Counted from the stretch's first letter, positions 26,011 through 39,200 are shown. The stretch: 64,000 bases of DNA from Cinclus cinclus (GCF_963662255.1 NC_085055.1:6506102-6570101); one strand, 5' to 3'. Numbers and translations: made by a program. The notes: generated by a model not told the origin, from the letters alone.

Positions 26011-27418
26011 CACATAATGAAGATAAGGAAGATTTTAGACAGCACAGAACAAGCTTGTCTCCTGCTGTAAATGTACATTGCTCCATCAAGGTCAGTAATA
26101 TCTCTGCCAGCTCTCTCCAGCTGGGGGTTGGACCCACAAGCTGTCACACAGGGCTTGGAAAGGCACAGGCATGGGTGTGTCCATGATGCTCCCTTTCAAG
26201 CTGGGATAAATAAACAGGGCTAAGCTTTGGGGGTGCTGCAACCTTTCTGCCAGCTCTGCTTATTGTAGCTGGACACTCAAGGGAGAGCCAGGACAATGAC
26301 GCCTCTGTGCATGGGCAGGGTACAGACACAGCTGGCCCTGGGGAGCCATCAGAGCACTGCACCCAGGGGAGAGGAGATGGACATCAGGCTCGAGTCTTCT
26401 TAAAAGCGTTTTTCAAAATAATGGATAAATTATTTACCAACCCTAAATGGCCAGGATAAATCTGTTGGTGAGCAGCAGCACAGCACAGCTAGTTTTGACA
26501 ACTGACAATTTACAGCCCTTGGTAGACCACTGTTAAGGATATTATTCACTTAGTCTCCCAATACAGTACTTAGAGCATAACAAACAATGCCCCAACCTCT
26601 CCCCATTAAGGAGGCCATCTCCTCCTGGCTCCCCAGGACTTGGCTGTCTGTCTTCTCCTGCAATGCCTGGCACTGAACCCTGCCATCACTCATTGCTCTG
26701 GGTATTGCCCAGATAACAGACCCTAGCTCGTGGCTGACATGGCGCTGAAGTGTAGGATTTCTCCCTGGATGCAGCTGCTGAGGTGTTGGCAGCAGTGGCA
26801 GCCTCATGGCAGGGTGATGGAATGGCCATGGTGATGCTGTTGTAGAGCTCTGCCCCACCAGCCAGGGAAACACTGCTCCTCCTTGCTGCTGAGTGTAAGG
26901 AAAAGTGACAATTTAATTTCCAGACCTACTCCAGGGGCTCCTCCTCAAAAAGGGGAAGAGCATCTTGGCTGCTGATGGTGAGGGAGGCATCTGTCCTGCC
27001 TGCAGGCAGGTGGCGAGCCTGGGTGTTGGAGGGGCAAAAACCTGCTAAAAGAGACAAATGGCCCTTCCCCCACTTGAAGCACAGATATAAAAATATGCAA
27101 AAGTCACATATTTTGCAAGTGAAGAGCCTTCCTAGCAATAATTAGCCGTAAACATTCCCCTGTCCTGTATAATAAATGAACAGCATAGTAAATGTTATGA
27201 GAATAATTCATTATTCATCATGAATAACAAATGAAGGGAAAAATTTACCATCCACTAGTATCTAAAAGAGCCCCAGTTCTTCCCTACCCATGTAGGGATG
27301 CTGAGTGCTGAGCAAGATGCCCCTGTTCAGCCACCCAGGCCCCACAGCTGCTGCTGGGGTGCCCCCTGGCCTGGGGGCCAGCACAGTGCCAGTGGTTCTG
27401 TGACACAAACTGTGCAGA

Positions 27419-27507
27419 GAATCATGGAATGTCCTGAGCTGGGAGGGTCCCAGATCATCGAGTCCAGCTCCTGGCCCTGCACAGAACCCCCCAAAAAATC
27501 CCAGCAT
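27419..27507 (-). mobile_element. CR1 LINE fragment, inverted 3' end
   Basis: 'agaatcatggaatgtcctga' and 'gctgggagggtcccagatca' are followed by 'tcgagtccagctcctggccc', 'tgcacagaa' and 'aaatcccagca'. This is the reverse complement of a CR1 tail of the subfamily whose antisense reads 'tcgagtccaactcctggccctgc'. It is good over its short length and truncated at its own 5' side near 27507. Confidence 0.88.
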
Positions 27508-28539
27508 GGGCCAGGTGGCTCAGGTGGATAAGGATGGTGAATCTCTGCTGTTCTTTCCACCCCAAACTCTTTCCCAAAAGCACCTGGCTCCCTGCACAGC
27601 TGTCACAGACCTGGCCATGTCACACTCCTGCAGCCCTGGCAAAGCCTCCAGCACAGTGCTGTGCTTTGGCTGTGACAAAGAGCCCTGAGGTGACAACCAG
27701 CAGTCAAAGGCATGGTCACAAGGGTAAAAGGGATGAATATTTTTTGGCCTCATCAGATCTGTGGCATACACACCACCTGCTCTACCTGCCTGGCTAGGCA
27801 GAGGGATTCAGTGCTCACATCACATTCAGCACAATTCAACTTGTTCCCTGCCACTACCCATATCCCTGTTTACCTCCCTGCCAGGAGTTCTCCTTTTTCC
27901 ATTTCACAATATCAGATTTCTTTTTCCATGTCCACAGCCAATCCATCCTCGTGTTGCCTGTGCCCTTCAAAGAACACAGTGCTGGATCACTCCTCCGTAG
28001 GATTTAAACCCCCTGCCAAAGGCTCCCTCTTTTGCCCTTCTCAGGAGAACTAAGAGCCCCTCTAATATCCCTTTCTTTGGGAGCTTAACACTGCTGCCTG
28101 TTTGGGAGTAGTGTTTGTGGACTCATTGCTGTGTTATCTCTGCTGATTATTATTTGTTTATTGCTCTTCCCTCACTTGTGTTCCTCAGTGCTCCAGATGA
28201 CAGACAGCACATAAATCACTCTAATGGAGCACAGCAGAATGAGATGAAGGTGTACAAATTGTCTGTGTGTGCATGCAAGCAGATAAGGAAAGCTGGAGGA
28301 TCATTTTGGTGCCTTCCACAGCCAGAAGTCATATTGCACAGAGAACACGGGGAGTCTGTGCTCCGAGCCCAGGCATCCCCTGCATCCCTGACCACTAAGG
28401 ATGACCAAGGAAATACCCTGGAGAAACAGATTCCCAAAAAAATCTCTCTATCTACCATGCTTGCCAGCTGTCCTGACACCAGCAACCTCTGTAGATGGTT
28501 TTAACCTATGATTTCTTTTAAAAAAAAATAAATATACAT
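27508..28539. other. Unique non-coding sequence between CR1 fragments
   Basis: Mixed-composition DNA. The frames at 27712-28053 (113 codons) and 28115-28504 (129 codons) on the plus strand have no recognisable domain. The minus strand is also open over part of the second. Nothing else is visible. Confidence 0.5.
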
Positions 28540-28700
28540 GCCCCACCCCTGAAAGTGTCCAAGGCCAGGCTGGATGAAGCTCTGAGCTGCCTGGTCTAGA
28601 GAAAGTTGTCCCTGTCCACAGCAGTGGGATCAGAACAAGATAATTTTAAAGGTTCCTTCCAACCCAGGCCATCCTGTTATTCTATAATTTTATGATTCTG
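28540..28700 (+). mobile_element. CR1 LINE fragment, 3' end
   Basis: 'ccacccctgaaagtgtccaa', 'ggccaggctggatgaagctc', 'gagctgcctggtctagag', 'gttgtccctgtccacagcag', 'ttttaaaggttccttccaac', 'ccaggccatcctgtt' and 'tataattttatgattctg' follow the CR1 3' end in order, in sense orientation. It is 5'-truncated and non-coding. Confidence 0.92.
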
Positions 28701-31700
28701 CATGCACCTGGTAGATCTGAATATAAAATCCCTGCATTATGATTTTAGGAAGTTATTATTTTTTATTCTAACCTTACACCTATTATGTTGTTCCTGGATG
28801 GGAATAAGCACCAAAACATAAAAGGTTGGTTAAAAGCCTCTGCCTATTACACAGTAACTGCCCTCATGTGAATTTAGCTTGGTGAGTAGGTTTAATGTTT
28901 TCCAGTGATTCCAGCTCCAAGTTTTGCTACACTTGCACTTTTGGAGACTATTTTTGAGTAAAGACTTCCATAGGATAATCAAGATAATGCTGGCAAACTG
29001 ACTTTTGACCTACACTATCTCAAAATATTCACAAGCCTGCTGACTAACTGGGTATATTTTTGGTTCTGTGGACTTTTCTAAACCTGCATGGAGTGATTAG
29101 CAACAAAGAGGGTTTTTTTTTTATTTAAATCAGTGGGAGCTAATGAAACTCTGGTGTGTACCAGCTGTGGCCTGAGACAGATGTGCTGTGGTGCTGTGCT
29201 GAGGAGGGTTTGGCACCTCAGAGGCTGCCACTCTCCATAAAACCCCACCACCCCAGCAGACCTGGGCTTCTCTCACCCACACGGACACCAGGAGCATAAG
29301 AATCATGCAACACCCCCAGTCTAATAATATTTAACCAGGGAGCTGATGAAGAGATCCCCAGAGGAAGGCTAGAAGATGCTTTCTGAAGACAAATGAAACA
29401 AAGAGAGTCATCCCAGGCATTGCAGCTACCTACCAGCCTTCCTGGGCAGCTCCTTCCTCAGGACTGTGTAGAGGGATGTTTCTGTTTCATGGTTCCTTAC
29501 ACACAATTTCTGGCTCTGGTGGACTCACAGATTTCCAGGCATGTCCATGATTTTATGGCTAGATCCCACACAACTTCCCTCCAGGGACCAGCAGAGGGTT
29601 TTTTTAGATACCTGCAGAGACCTGCAGATCAGCAGGGTTCCTACAATGGTCCATCAAATGCATTTCCCAGAAGCTCTGTTTTAGACAGGCTGCTTTAATG
29701 AGAATTACAGCACTAATCTGTACGCACGTGAGGGGGTGTGAGCTTTGGTTTGACCCCCAAATATGTGCTCTTCAAAGAGCACAAGACATCCCACCTGACT
29801 GTGGCTCATAGCACTGACCTGCAGAGTGGGACCCTGGGGAGGGTTCAAGCAAAGCTGACAAACATTTTGACCCTTTTAATTGGCATTGTGCCTTCTGAGG
29901 CTTTATCGGTCAGCTTTGAAGTCTAACCAGCTCCCTTGTGAGGAATTCACATTTGGCACGCTTGCATGCGACATAATGTGGTAACAGAGGTAGCTCTATA
30001 TGTATGGTAATTTTTAGAGTTGAGTGACATCCTTCGAATGGATAAGTTCACTGAAAAATGCAGGAACCCAATGTATTTGTGAAAAAAATTAGAAAGTGTA
30101 CAAATGTTTCATTCTGACATGTCAAAAAGAAATGGATTGGAGATATGGAGACATTTTGTTTCAACATCATCGAAACAAAATATTTTGACTTTTTGTGTGG
30201 AAACAAGCTTTGTTGTTTAAAAACTGACCTAAATTTTAGGAAAGGATTTTTTAAACCAGAATTATATAATAAAAAAAAAAAGATCATTTCTCTTCCTGTT
30301 GAGGAAAATACTTGAGTTTACTAATTTTCTCCCTGTATTTGGATTTGACAACCAAACTAAAAAATCCATATTCATCTACTTTTCTCACTGTTATCACTCC
30401 TGTAGCATCTCCAGCTGCTAAAAGGAAGCAACGCCTTCATCCAACAGTGCATCACTGCCTTTCCTCAACATCCCTGCTTTTGCTGTGCAAAAAGGGGGCT
30501 ACTGAGATAGAGTTTTTTCTGAGCCCCAAAGCATGGTGGCACCCTGGGTTTATGTGACCATGGGTGACTCGGTGGCCCTGGCACAGGACATGGACATTCC
30601 TGCCCACCCCATGGTCATCTTTGGTCTCCACTGCATGTGGATTTGCCCCCACCAGGGCTCTGCTCTTATCTTTATTTAGCCAAGCTGGTTAATGAATAAC
30701 CCCATGGTTTACCAGAAGAATGAACCTGTGCTAGTGCCTTATCTCCCGATCGGGTGCGTGGAGGGGGCAGAAGAACAAAGAGGGATTTATTGTGTTCTCT
30801 GCTCTCTGTTCCTCACCACCTGGAAGGGCTGAGAGAGCTCAGCAACGTGGCTGTGTGGCTTTTAAAGGCTAATTTATCTGCTTTCTGCTTCCCTTCCCAC
30901 TCATGAGTTTCGATTCCAAAAATAGCCTTAATCAAACAGTCGCTGTGGAACTGGCTCTGTTTATGGCCAGCTCAGTTTCTGCTCCAGCTCTGGCACTCTC
31001 AGACCATGGCTTTGCTGGTGTTTAAGTTCACCTTCCTCCCCAGTGGTGCTCATTGCAGAGTAGGGACCATCCCAACCATCAGGCACATCCTTGTGCTCAG
31101 GATGTTGTGGTGGGTGAGCCTTGGCAGCCTGTGCAGCAGAGCCGAAGGACTTAGGGACATCTCATAGTGGTGGATCACTTCAGATCCTGCAGCTCCCCAA
31201 AACACCTGAAGCCACTCAAGTCTTGGTGTGTCTTATTCCAAAGTGTCTTCATTAGCAGCAGATGAATTTGGGGTTTTAATATGCCCCCAGACAGGACAGT
31301 TTTGTGGGAAAGGGCTGTGAGCTGCCTGCAACACTCACACATCCCTGCTGTGCAGTCTGAGCATCACTGGAAATGTATCCTGATCAATGGAGTGAATCCA
31401 GGATTGCAGCTGTACTTCAACACTTCTTCAGTCTCACTCTCTCTGAGTCTTGACCTCCTCATCTAAGTGGTTTAAATGTTTGCCCAGAGTCTATCTCGGC
31501 ACCAGACACAGCAACATGGTCATGATGGGGTATCGGGACCCTGCTGCCGCAAAGGCACATCCACGACTTTTTACCTCCCTCCCTGCAGCTCTTTGGGATT
31601 TTCCTCCGAGAATCAGGCTAGGGAGGAATTCCCAATAAACTGTCATTTCCTACAGGTGGTTCTCACGCCCTTCATGACACAAGAGCATTTACCTGTTTAT

Positions 31701-31845
31701 TTCTAGACTCTGCAGGAGGAAAGGGATGCATTAGCTACACCAGTGAGCAGCAAATCAAGATGCATTTCAGTGCCCTGCCCAGCACTGCAATTGGAAAATT
31801 CTGATTCATTCACTGTGCATTGTTAATGCCATTTTCTTCTGTTTT
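28701..31845. other. Unique non-coding sequence, no gene seen
   Basis: AT-rich at 28720-29130 and 29940-30400 and more GC-rich elsewhere. The block at about 30660-30980 ('aagctggttaatgaataac', 'atctcccgatcgggtgcgtg', 'gtttcgattccaaaa', 'ccttaatcaaacagtcgc') keeps several CpGs and TAAT cores and may be conserved. I cannot support a gene. Confidence 0.5.
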
Positions 31846-32200
31846 CATATAATCATAGATGGTTTGGGTTGGAAGGGACTTTAAAGGTCATCTTGTTCCT
31901 TCCCTCTCCATAAGCAGGGACACCTTCCACTATCTCAGGTTGCTCCAAGCCCACCTGGCCTTGGAGACTTCAAGGGATAGAGTAGCCACAACTGTTCTGG
32001 GCAGCCTGTGCCAGTGTCTCACTACCCCACAATAAAGAATTTCTTCCTAACATTTAATCTGAATATCTCTCTTTTAGTTTAAGACCATTAAGGTTCAAAT
32101 CACTATCTGCCCATGTAAAAAGTTGCTCTCTCTCTTTTTTATTAGCTTTAAGTCCTGGGAAAGCCACAATGAGGTGTCCCCAGAGCCTTCCTTTCTCCAT
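31846..32200 (-). mobile_element. CR1 LINE fragment, inverted, longest recognised copy
   Basis: It starts 'tcatataatcatagatggtt' and 'tgggttggaagggacttta', then 'gggacaccttccactat', 'caaggga', 'tctgggcagcctgtgccagt' and 'aataaagaatttcttcctaa'. It continues with 'agtttaagaccatt', 'tgcccatgtaaaaag', 'aaagccacaatgaggtgtcc' and 'ccagagccttcctttctcc'. This is a continuous antisense read of the CR1 3' region for about 350 bp. The outer limit at 32200 is approximate. No ORF2 coding sequence remains. Confidence 0.93.
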
Positions 32201-33369
32201 GTTTTAGTCTATTCCTCTTTCTTCCTACCTGTCTCTGTTTCCTATAACCCCAGGTGGAGATTGACTCTCAGTGGTTGGAATGGAGCAGTGACAAGTCTGC
32301 AGCACAGGGCTCAGTGGCCTTGCTGCAGTAACTCAGAGTATACCTAGCTGCTTTTAAAAATTCCTTCTCCAGGACATCACAGCTCAAAAATAATTTCCAG
32401 TTCTATTATTATTCTAAGCCCAAGGCAATTGTACTGTGGTCTTCAGAGCAGGCAGTTCTGCCAGTCACTCCTGTTAAATACACGGAGTTCTCCTTCCACT
32501 TTAGGGTTAACAAAAATTAAATCTGTGTGGCCAAATATAGGCAGGGATTTCAGTCCTGTGAGACCATGTCTGCATTATTGAATCCCAGTCTTTTTCATGT
32601 GAAACAAAAATATACCAACCATATTTTTTTATGAAATAATATCCCACTGAATTATGTTTCAGGGAAAAAGGGTGAGTTTGGGCTTTCCGCTGTGATCACA
32701 GCACTGAGGAATGAATATTATCCAGGCTCCAGCAAGGCAAGGGGAAATAGATGCAGAAGATACATGCACAGCAGTGTTGCTGCTGCTCTTAGCAGAGTCA
32801 GGATGTGTTTGGAGAATGGCAGGCACTGGATGAACACAGAAATGTCCAGGACTTTGCAAACTTTGTTGGAGTGACCCCTCAACTATATATTTGTAAATAT
32901 GTAACAACAAATTCCTCCAAAGATATTATCTGTGATATTTGTTTTCCATGAGCATCTGCTCCTGTATGGGAATAATAATGAAGGTGGGAGGTTTGTGATT
33001 TCATTTGTGTGATTTTTCACTTTCCACTTCCAGTACCAGTCTCAGGATCATTCTCAGGATCATTATCTCAGGATAACCCATAGATTCAAAAGAGGCAGAA
33101 AATATCAAATAACTCCCTTTTTCCCAACACACTTCCTGGTGCTAATCCATAATGTTGAGATGCCAAGCTGTGGCTGTGAGCGCTGCCAAGGGGCAAGGAC
33201 ATCCCTGGTGGGGCTGAGCCAGGCAGAGTGGGAGAAGGCTCAGCCCCTGGCATGGGCAAACTGCCTTTGAAGAGGAGGAAAACCTGGAAAAACTGCTTTT
33301 AAAACAGCAAAATCTTCAAGAAGAGGCAGAAAAACCCCTGTCATCACACCCTGCATATGCTGGTACCAA
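32201..33369. other. Unique non-coding sequence with one short tandem repeat
   Basis: No gene or mobile element is seen. Short frames at 32659-32910 minus and 32692-32874 plus mirror each other. The only structure is the 12-bp duplication near 33041. Confidence 0.5.
33041..33074 (+). repeat. 12-bp tandem repeat, 2.6 copies
   Basis: CTCAGGATCATT occurs twice in perfect tandem (33041-33052 and 33053-33064). After two bases, a partial CTCAGGAT follows at 33067-33074. It is a local slippage duplication. Confidence 0.92.
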
Positions 33370-33705
33370 TGGGTTTATTGTGGCTCCTTAATAATTATGA
33401 TCCATAGTAGTAATGAAAATTAATGATTAATAACATAATGTTAACAGTTATGGTTATTATTTCTGATCTTCATACATTTTTTATAGAGAATTTCAGCGCT
33501 AGGCCTTCCATTAGGCAAATCTGCTTTCACAATTGATGTTATAATAATAAGTAGGACTCACCAGGAACCTCGTTTTATGTTACCTCCCTTAAACGTGAAG
33601 GTAGCTATTATTAAATATGGATTTATATGTAAATAATCAATCATTTTAAATTATTTTCATGGTCTGCAGTGTCATTTCTTAAGTAATAACTAAAATGCAG
33701 CTAGG
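33370..33705. promoter_or_regulatory. AT-rich candidate conserved non-coding element
   Basis: A dense series of homeodomain-type cores includes 'ccttaataattatga', 'gaaaattaatgattaataac' and 'cataatgttaacagtta'. These are followed by 'aatttcagcgctaggccttc', 'aacctcgttttatg', 'cttaaacgtgaagg', 'gtaaataatcaatc' and 'ttaagtaataac'. CpGs survive inside an otherwise very AT-rich, non-repetitive block, which is unusual for neutral vertebrate DNA. Regulatory function is inferred. Confidence 0.35.
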
Positions 33706-36059
33706 TAAAAAAAAAGTTAAACAGTTTTAAACGTGGCTCTTTTACTGGCTTTTTCTTAAGACAAAACAAAAGCATGAGGTTCCTGGGAGAGTTCTGCCTA
33801 TGGAGGGAGCGAGCTATCTGAAATACAGATTTTCTGCCTTATCAGACTTCTTTTAAATGGCTTTTCTTCAAAATTACACAGAGTTTTGGAATTTCCCCTC
33901 CAAATTCTGTGTCTGCACTTCTGGCACTTGCTGTACCTATGTGGTTTCATCCCAGAAGGGTGCTGCATACAAGTGTTGAATCTGCACAAATGTTCCCAAA
34001 TCAAAACAGTCAAAGTGCTACTCTATTTCCCTGGTTCTCTGATGTTTAGAAATAAACATTGGCAGTGCTTATTTATGGCATTTTGAACCATTTCTGCGCA
34101 TGTCAGCAGCACACTCTCTCCCAGACTGGTGGAGCTTGCAATTTTGTCTGGTGACTCAAAAGTGCAGGCTTGGAAACTATTTAAAAAAGGGGAAATAAGG
34201 CAAAGTGCTGCACAGGACATCTGCAGCAGCTTTTTGCTGCAGCCAAGGCACCCTGACGGCTCCTGGGGACAGGCAGGAGCAGAGCCTGCTGCTGCATGTG
34301 GCACAGCATCACCTGAAGCCCAGCCAGCAGCCAAGTGCTATTCCACACATGCCCTCAGCTCTCTGCCTGGTTGTGTTATTCCCTCCCCGCCCCCCCAGCT
34401 TTCATAAATCTCCAGCCCCTTTGTTGCACATCTTATTGTCTCCTCTCTCTGGAAGATGGTTTTTCCACACCTCACCTAATCCTATGTGTAAAAACTCCTT
34501 TACATCACTCCTCTTTGATGACATGCTTTGCCCTCACCCAGTGAAAAAATTCTAGTATCTAAGTTTCCAGAACTATTTTTTTAATCATTCTCTACTTCTT
34601 ATTTTTCTCGTCTTGACTCCCTTCTTATAAGTCTTGATTTGCTTCTTTTAAGAATTACTGTGATGTACAAATTGTTTCTATTTGTGTCTGTGAAGTCAGT
34701 TGTGAGGTGTCTGGGGAAAATTTGCTTTAAGAACATAATAAGAAAATAAAAAACATCAGGGAAAGCTAAGCTGGCTTATTGTCAATCCATTTTCCACCTT
34801 AGGAGGATTTCTCTTTTTTTTTGCATCATTTGCATTATTGCCTTATTTACATTATTGCTATTTTCTGGGAATCGCTCCAATGGTGGGAATGCAGGGTCAT
34901 AATTTGATGGAATACGGTGACGGTGATGCCAGCTAAAATGTGCACGCACTGTTCTTTTTGGTTAATGTTACTGAGAGAGCAGGATGGTGGAGAAAATGGA
35001 TGACCTACTTTTATCCTCTGCATTAGAGATACAAGGTTGTGAGGCTGTTCTAAAACACATGCAAAATCCAAATGGGATCACTGCCGTGGCTTCAATTTAC
35101 ACTAGTGTAAGTTAAACCAGGATTGCAGAGTAAAGATAAAGAGAAAAGTACAAATATTTTTTTGTGTCTGAAACATGGCTCCACCCTGCTATTCTTGGGA
35201 AACTTCATGTCCAACGCTGTTGTGAAATGGCATTCAATCATCCCCAACTGCTTTTAATTATCTTTGCAGTGTTATTGTTGCTGTTATCATCTAAGGATAT
35301 GACTGAAACTCTGTTTATAAAGAAAAGTAATATCATTTGTTGGGCCAGCTGATACACTGACAGGCTTTCTGGCATATAAACCTGAAAAAGAGTTCCTGTG
35401 CCTGAAAGCATACCTGTTTTTTTTTTTTCCCCCAAACCAATAGTTTGTTCTAATAAAAGGTATTACCTCTCCTTGTAGAATTTGTCTCATTTAATTATAC
35501 TAGCATTGAAAACAGCTAAACTAAATTGCATAAGATAATTTGTTTTGTCCCAAACCTGTGCTGTCAGCTCCAGCTGGGACCCTCTATTTCCAAACAGAGC
35601 TGAAACATCAGTGTTCAATTATTACCAGATACACATTAACTCATTTTAATGAAACATATCAGATAAAGCGTAATGAAAATCAGAAAGAGCATTAAGCATC
35701 AGACTTCTGGCTTTGAATCAATCTTTGAGAGACAGGGCTGAGGCTGACAAGGGTTGTGTCTACCCCTACTTGTGCATGGGATGATCTTGGTGCCAGTGCT
35801 GGGTCTGAATGAGACCCAAGTCTGTCCCAGAAGGGAGCTCCTGTACCTCCATCTCGCTGCATTGTTATCTTCATACTGACCCAGTTCTCTGTCTGGCAGA
35901 AACCCGAAGCAGAAGCCCCAAAACACTTGAACTCATTGTATTTCAGCTCAAGACAAGCAAGAATCATCCAAATATCTTTGGCCAAACTTATTTCTAACCG
36001 AGTTTCCAGCCAAATTTGTAGGCTCAAGGGAGTCCATGAATCACAGATAAGCAGCCAGA

Positions 36060-36185
36060 CATTTTCTGTCTAACTTTTCTTCTAATTACAAATGGGTAAA
36101 CATAATGGATGGAGTCATTAATTGCTCAAAATTAACACTGAGAGTTTGATGTAATGGGATCAATGCTTAGATACAATGATGAGGA
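36060..36185. promoter_or_regulatory. AT-rich candidate conserved non-coding element
   Basis: 'cttctaattacaaatgggta', 'gagtcattaattgctc' and 'aaaattaacactgagag' form a compact, non-repetitive cluster of TAATTA-type cores. There is no other support. Confidence 0.25.
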
Positions 36186-36260
36186 ATAAAAGTATTCAGT
36201 GCCTGGACAAAAGGAAAGTTTCCTGGCTAGCAAGATGGAAACAATTTTTAATGCTTCATT

Positions 36261-36280
36261 GTACCTTGACTACAAGGTAC
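36261..36280. repeat. Perfect inverted repeat, GTACCTTG arms
   Basis: GTACCTTG (36261-36268) is followed by a 4-nt loop (ACTA) and CAAGGTAC (36273-36280). The arms are too short for a microRNA precursor. The half sites resemble the CAAGGTCA orphan nuclear receptor core only loosely. Confidence 0.9.
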
Positions 36281-39200
36281 ACACTACAGTGTTTAACTTA
36301 ATGTTTGACTGTAAGCATGAGAGAATGCCTTTGTTTTGATCACGTGCACACTGGCCTGCTCTTAACATTTATTCCTCAGAAATAAGGATTTTATTTCAGG
36401 AAGAATTTGCAGACTGAAAGAATTAATCTTTTGTATGTCTTCTTCCTTGGAGAGGTTTTTAGAAGGAATATATTTGTTCAATAGCTTTCTATCTTTTTGT
36501 ATAAGTGCTTGCTCCCTCTTTCCCCTTCTCCACAGCTTGTTTACTCAGGGAATAAAAACTTGACCTTGACTTTAAGGTCTTCAGTGTTTCAGACTGTGCA
36601 GTCAGCAGAGAGTAAGGGGAAAAATCGATGTGTGCCATATTAGACAAGTGTAGGAGTAATGCATAAGTGCTGGGAACTCATCCTGGAAATGGAAACAACT
36701 GAGATAGTTCTTAAAGGAGAGCACATCCCACTGATGCATCTCTTGTGGTTAAACCCCACACCCCATCTTCTCCTTTCTGCACTTTCTACCTCTCCAGCTG
36801 TCTAACACATCCTTGGAGACATGAGAAGGTTCCCATTTCAGCTTGATGGGAGTTGGACTCAGGGAACAAAGAGGCTCAAATCTTCACCTCCTGCCAGATC
36901 TGCGTCTACATCTGACACTCTGGACATTACAGGGCTCCTGTCAACATCTCCAATAAAATATATATGTCAAAAGAATCAACAAGCCAGGCGAGAAAGGACA
37001 GCATAGAAAAAGATAGAGGTGGTGCTGTTAATGAGGGTGTCAGTGACTGATAAGGTTGTGTTTGTCACCAGTGGGCTCACAGAATACCCTGTCTATGCTG
37101 TGTTTTGGGAGACACTCTGTTGTTGTTTCCTTGCCATTTCTTGATTTATGGGGTGAAATCCTAGTTGAGCTGTCTCAGTGTACTGTCAGGACATTGAGGT
37201 TGGGGAGGCAAAGTCAGACTTTTATCTCCTGGCCATGCCTTTCCAGGAAGCTGTATGGATCACTGCCATTTAAATGCAATTCATATTTGGTTCAATGTAT
37301 TTAAATACCAGTGAAATGTCCTCAGTAATAATAGCAGACTGTTAATACATATGAGTATGAAATTCTTAGTTAATTAGATGACATTAGATTATCAGTTGTA
37401 TTCTCAAAACAGCTCAAAAGTACTCTTTTAAAGGGAATTAATATTTGATAGAGAAAAAAAAGCAACAGCATCCTGAAGTCTAAATTAAATGTCTGTGCCT
37501 TCATGGCTTTTACAAGTATTTTACTCATAATTTAGTCTGCCAAGGAATTACAGAATCCTTGGTGGAAGGAATCATAGGTGTTTTCTGCAACAGTGGGGGT
37601 TGCCCTGGGATGTGCACTCTCCATCAGGATTTCCTTCAGAGCCTGATTCCTCTTCCTGAACAAGGACCTGGGTACCTCTCTGTGGACAGGGAAGCTCCTT
37701 TGTGGAACAGAGGCTGTGGGCAGAGGCTCTGTGTGAGATCTGTTCCCCTTAGCAGGAATCAAACACCACATTTCCCAGGATTATCAGGTTAACATTCCCA
37801 CAGCCAGGACATTTGGGGTAACATCCCAGGTATTGCAAGTGATGGTCATAACCAGGGAACGTCCCCATGCAAAGAACCTGTGAGGTTAATGCTCTGCATG
37901 TGGAAACAGCTGACTTGTCATAGCAGTAATGGCCATTCCTCAAATAAACTAGGCCAATGTATGTACATCCTTATTTGCAAATGATCCATACGTGTCATGA
38001 AATAATTTTAATTCTCTTTCTTATGTAACAGAAAATGAGGTAGAAGACAGCTGAAGTGAATTTCAAGCTGAAGCCCTCTAAGATAACCACATTCTTGTCA
38101 AAAAACCCCATTGTTCAAGATAATTTGAGAAACCAGCTGCTAAAATTCAGTCACTTTTTTCAAGGCAGCAAAGAGTATTGATCCGATCTTCAACACAAAT
38201 AATCACCATTAGATTTCACCGCTTTTAAAATTGGTTTCTACAAATTTTATATGTCCTGCTTCCTCAGGACTGCACAAATTAGACAATAAATAGTATGATA
38301 GTTTCTTTCAAGTTTAAGCACATAAAGCAAGTGTGAATAGTTTTTGCCATGGTTTTATTTTCATGACTGTTTCAGAACTACAGATGTTACTGCTCTAATC
38401 CACCCTGAATACCAGCAGGGCTTCATTGGTACTACTCTGTTATAAAATAAATAAAATAAACACCACTAACAGCAGCAATAGTAGCGAGGAGATCTTAAGT
38501 TATCTCATCTCCTCCTTCAATTTTGCCCTTACAACATCACATCAGGACATTTTGCTGGAGCTGAGGGGAAGGAGGGGTATTGATTTTCTCAAGATTGCTG
38601 GCTTTTTCTCATCCTACGTGATGCCTGGGGTTGGTATAAATTGTGCCGGGAGCACGGCATGGTGCAGGCATGGCTGGGGCTGGGGCTGCAGCAACGCCTG
38701 CTCACTCAGACAGTGCACAGCAGGGACCTCGCTTGAAATCTCAGTGTATTTTTAGTTGAGTTATGTGAGGGATGAAAGTAGGGCATCAGCGCTCAGCAGA
38801 ACTGTACAGACAGGTTTTGCATACGGAGCAAAACTGGAGAATGCAGTGGGGGTTGGGCTTCTCCTTCTTTTTCTTTCATTCTGCTGACTTTGTGCAAAAG
38901 TTGAACGTCAGGTTTTACCCAGTGAACTTACATGAGTTTGTACCATAGATGTGTGGGGGAGAAACAGCCAGTTCAGAGCCAGAGCAGTACCAGGCTGGCC
39001 TGCATTCCCAGTGGCCCCATGGGGGACAGTGGGAGAGCTGGGGTATGAAGAGGTGTCAGCAGCTTCCCCAGGACATCCTCCTGGTGTTCCTGGCTGGGAA
39101 GCCAAGCAGGGAAATTGGCATCACTCGGGGCATTTCTCTCCAGCCTTAATCTGTGGTCTGGAAAGCAATTTGAATGGAAAATGAAGAGAGTTTGAGGAAG

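Larger units (their letters stand above)
20171..27418. other. Unique sequence between element candidates, no gene seen
   Basis: Besides the AT-rich blocks listed separately, this 7.2 kb holds only short overlapping frames. Examples are 21684-22088 minus (134 codons) and 23909-24331 plus (140 codons), neither recognisable. A T run lies at 21238-21245 and an A run near 21329-21337. No mobile element is identifiable. Confidence 0.5.

Noticed and set aside
27355..27375. GCCCCCT-containing stretch resembling a CTCF core on the minus strand
   Set aside because: Only the AGGGGGC part fits; the upstream CCACC-type half of the motif is absent.
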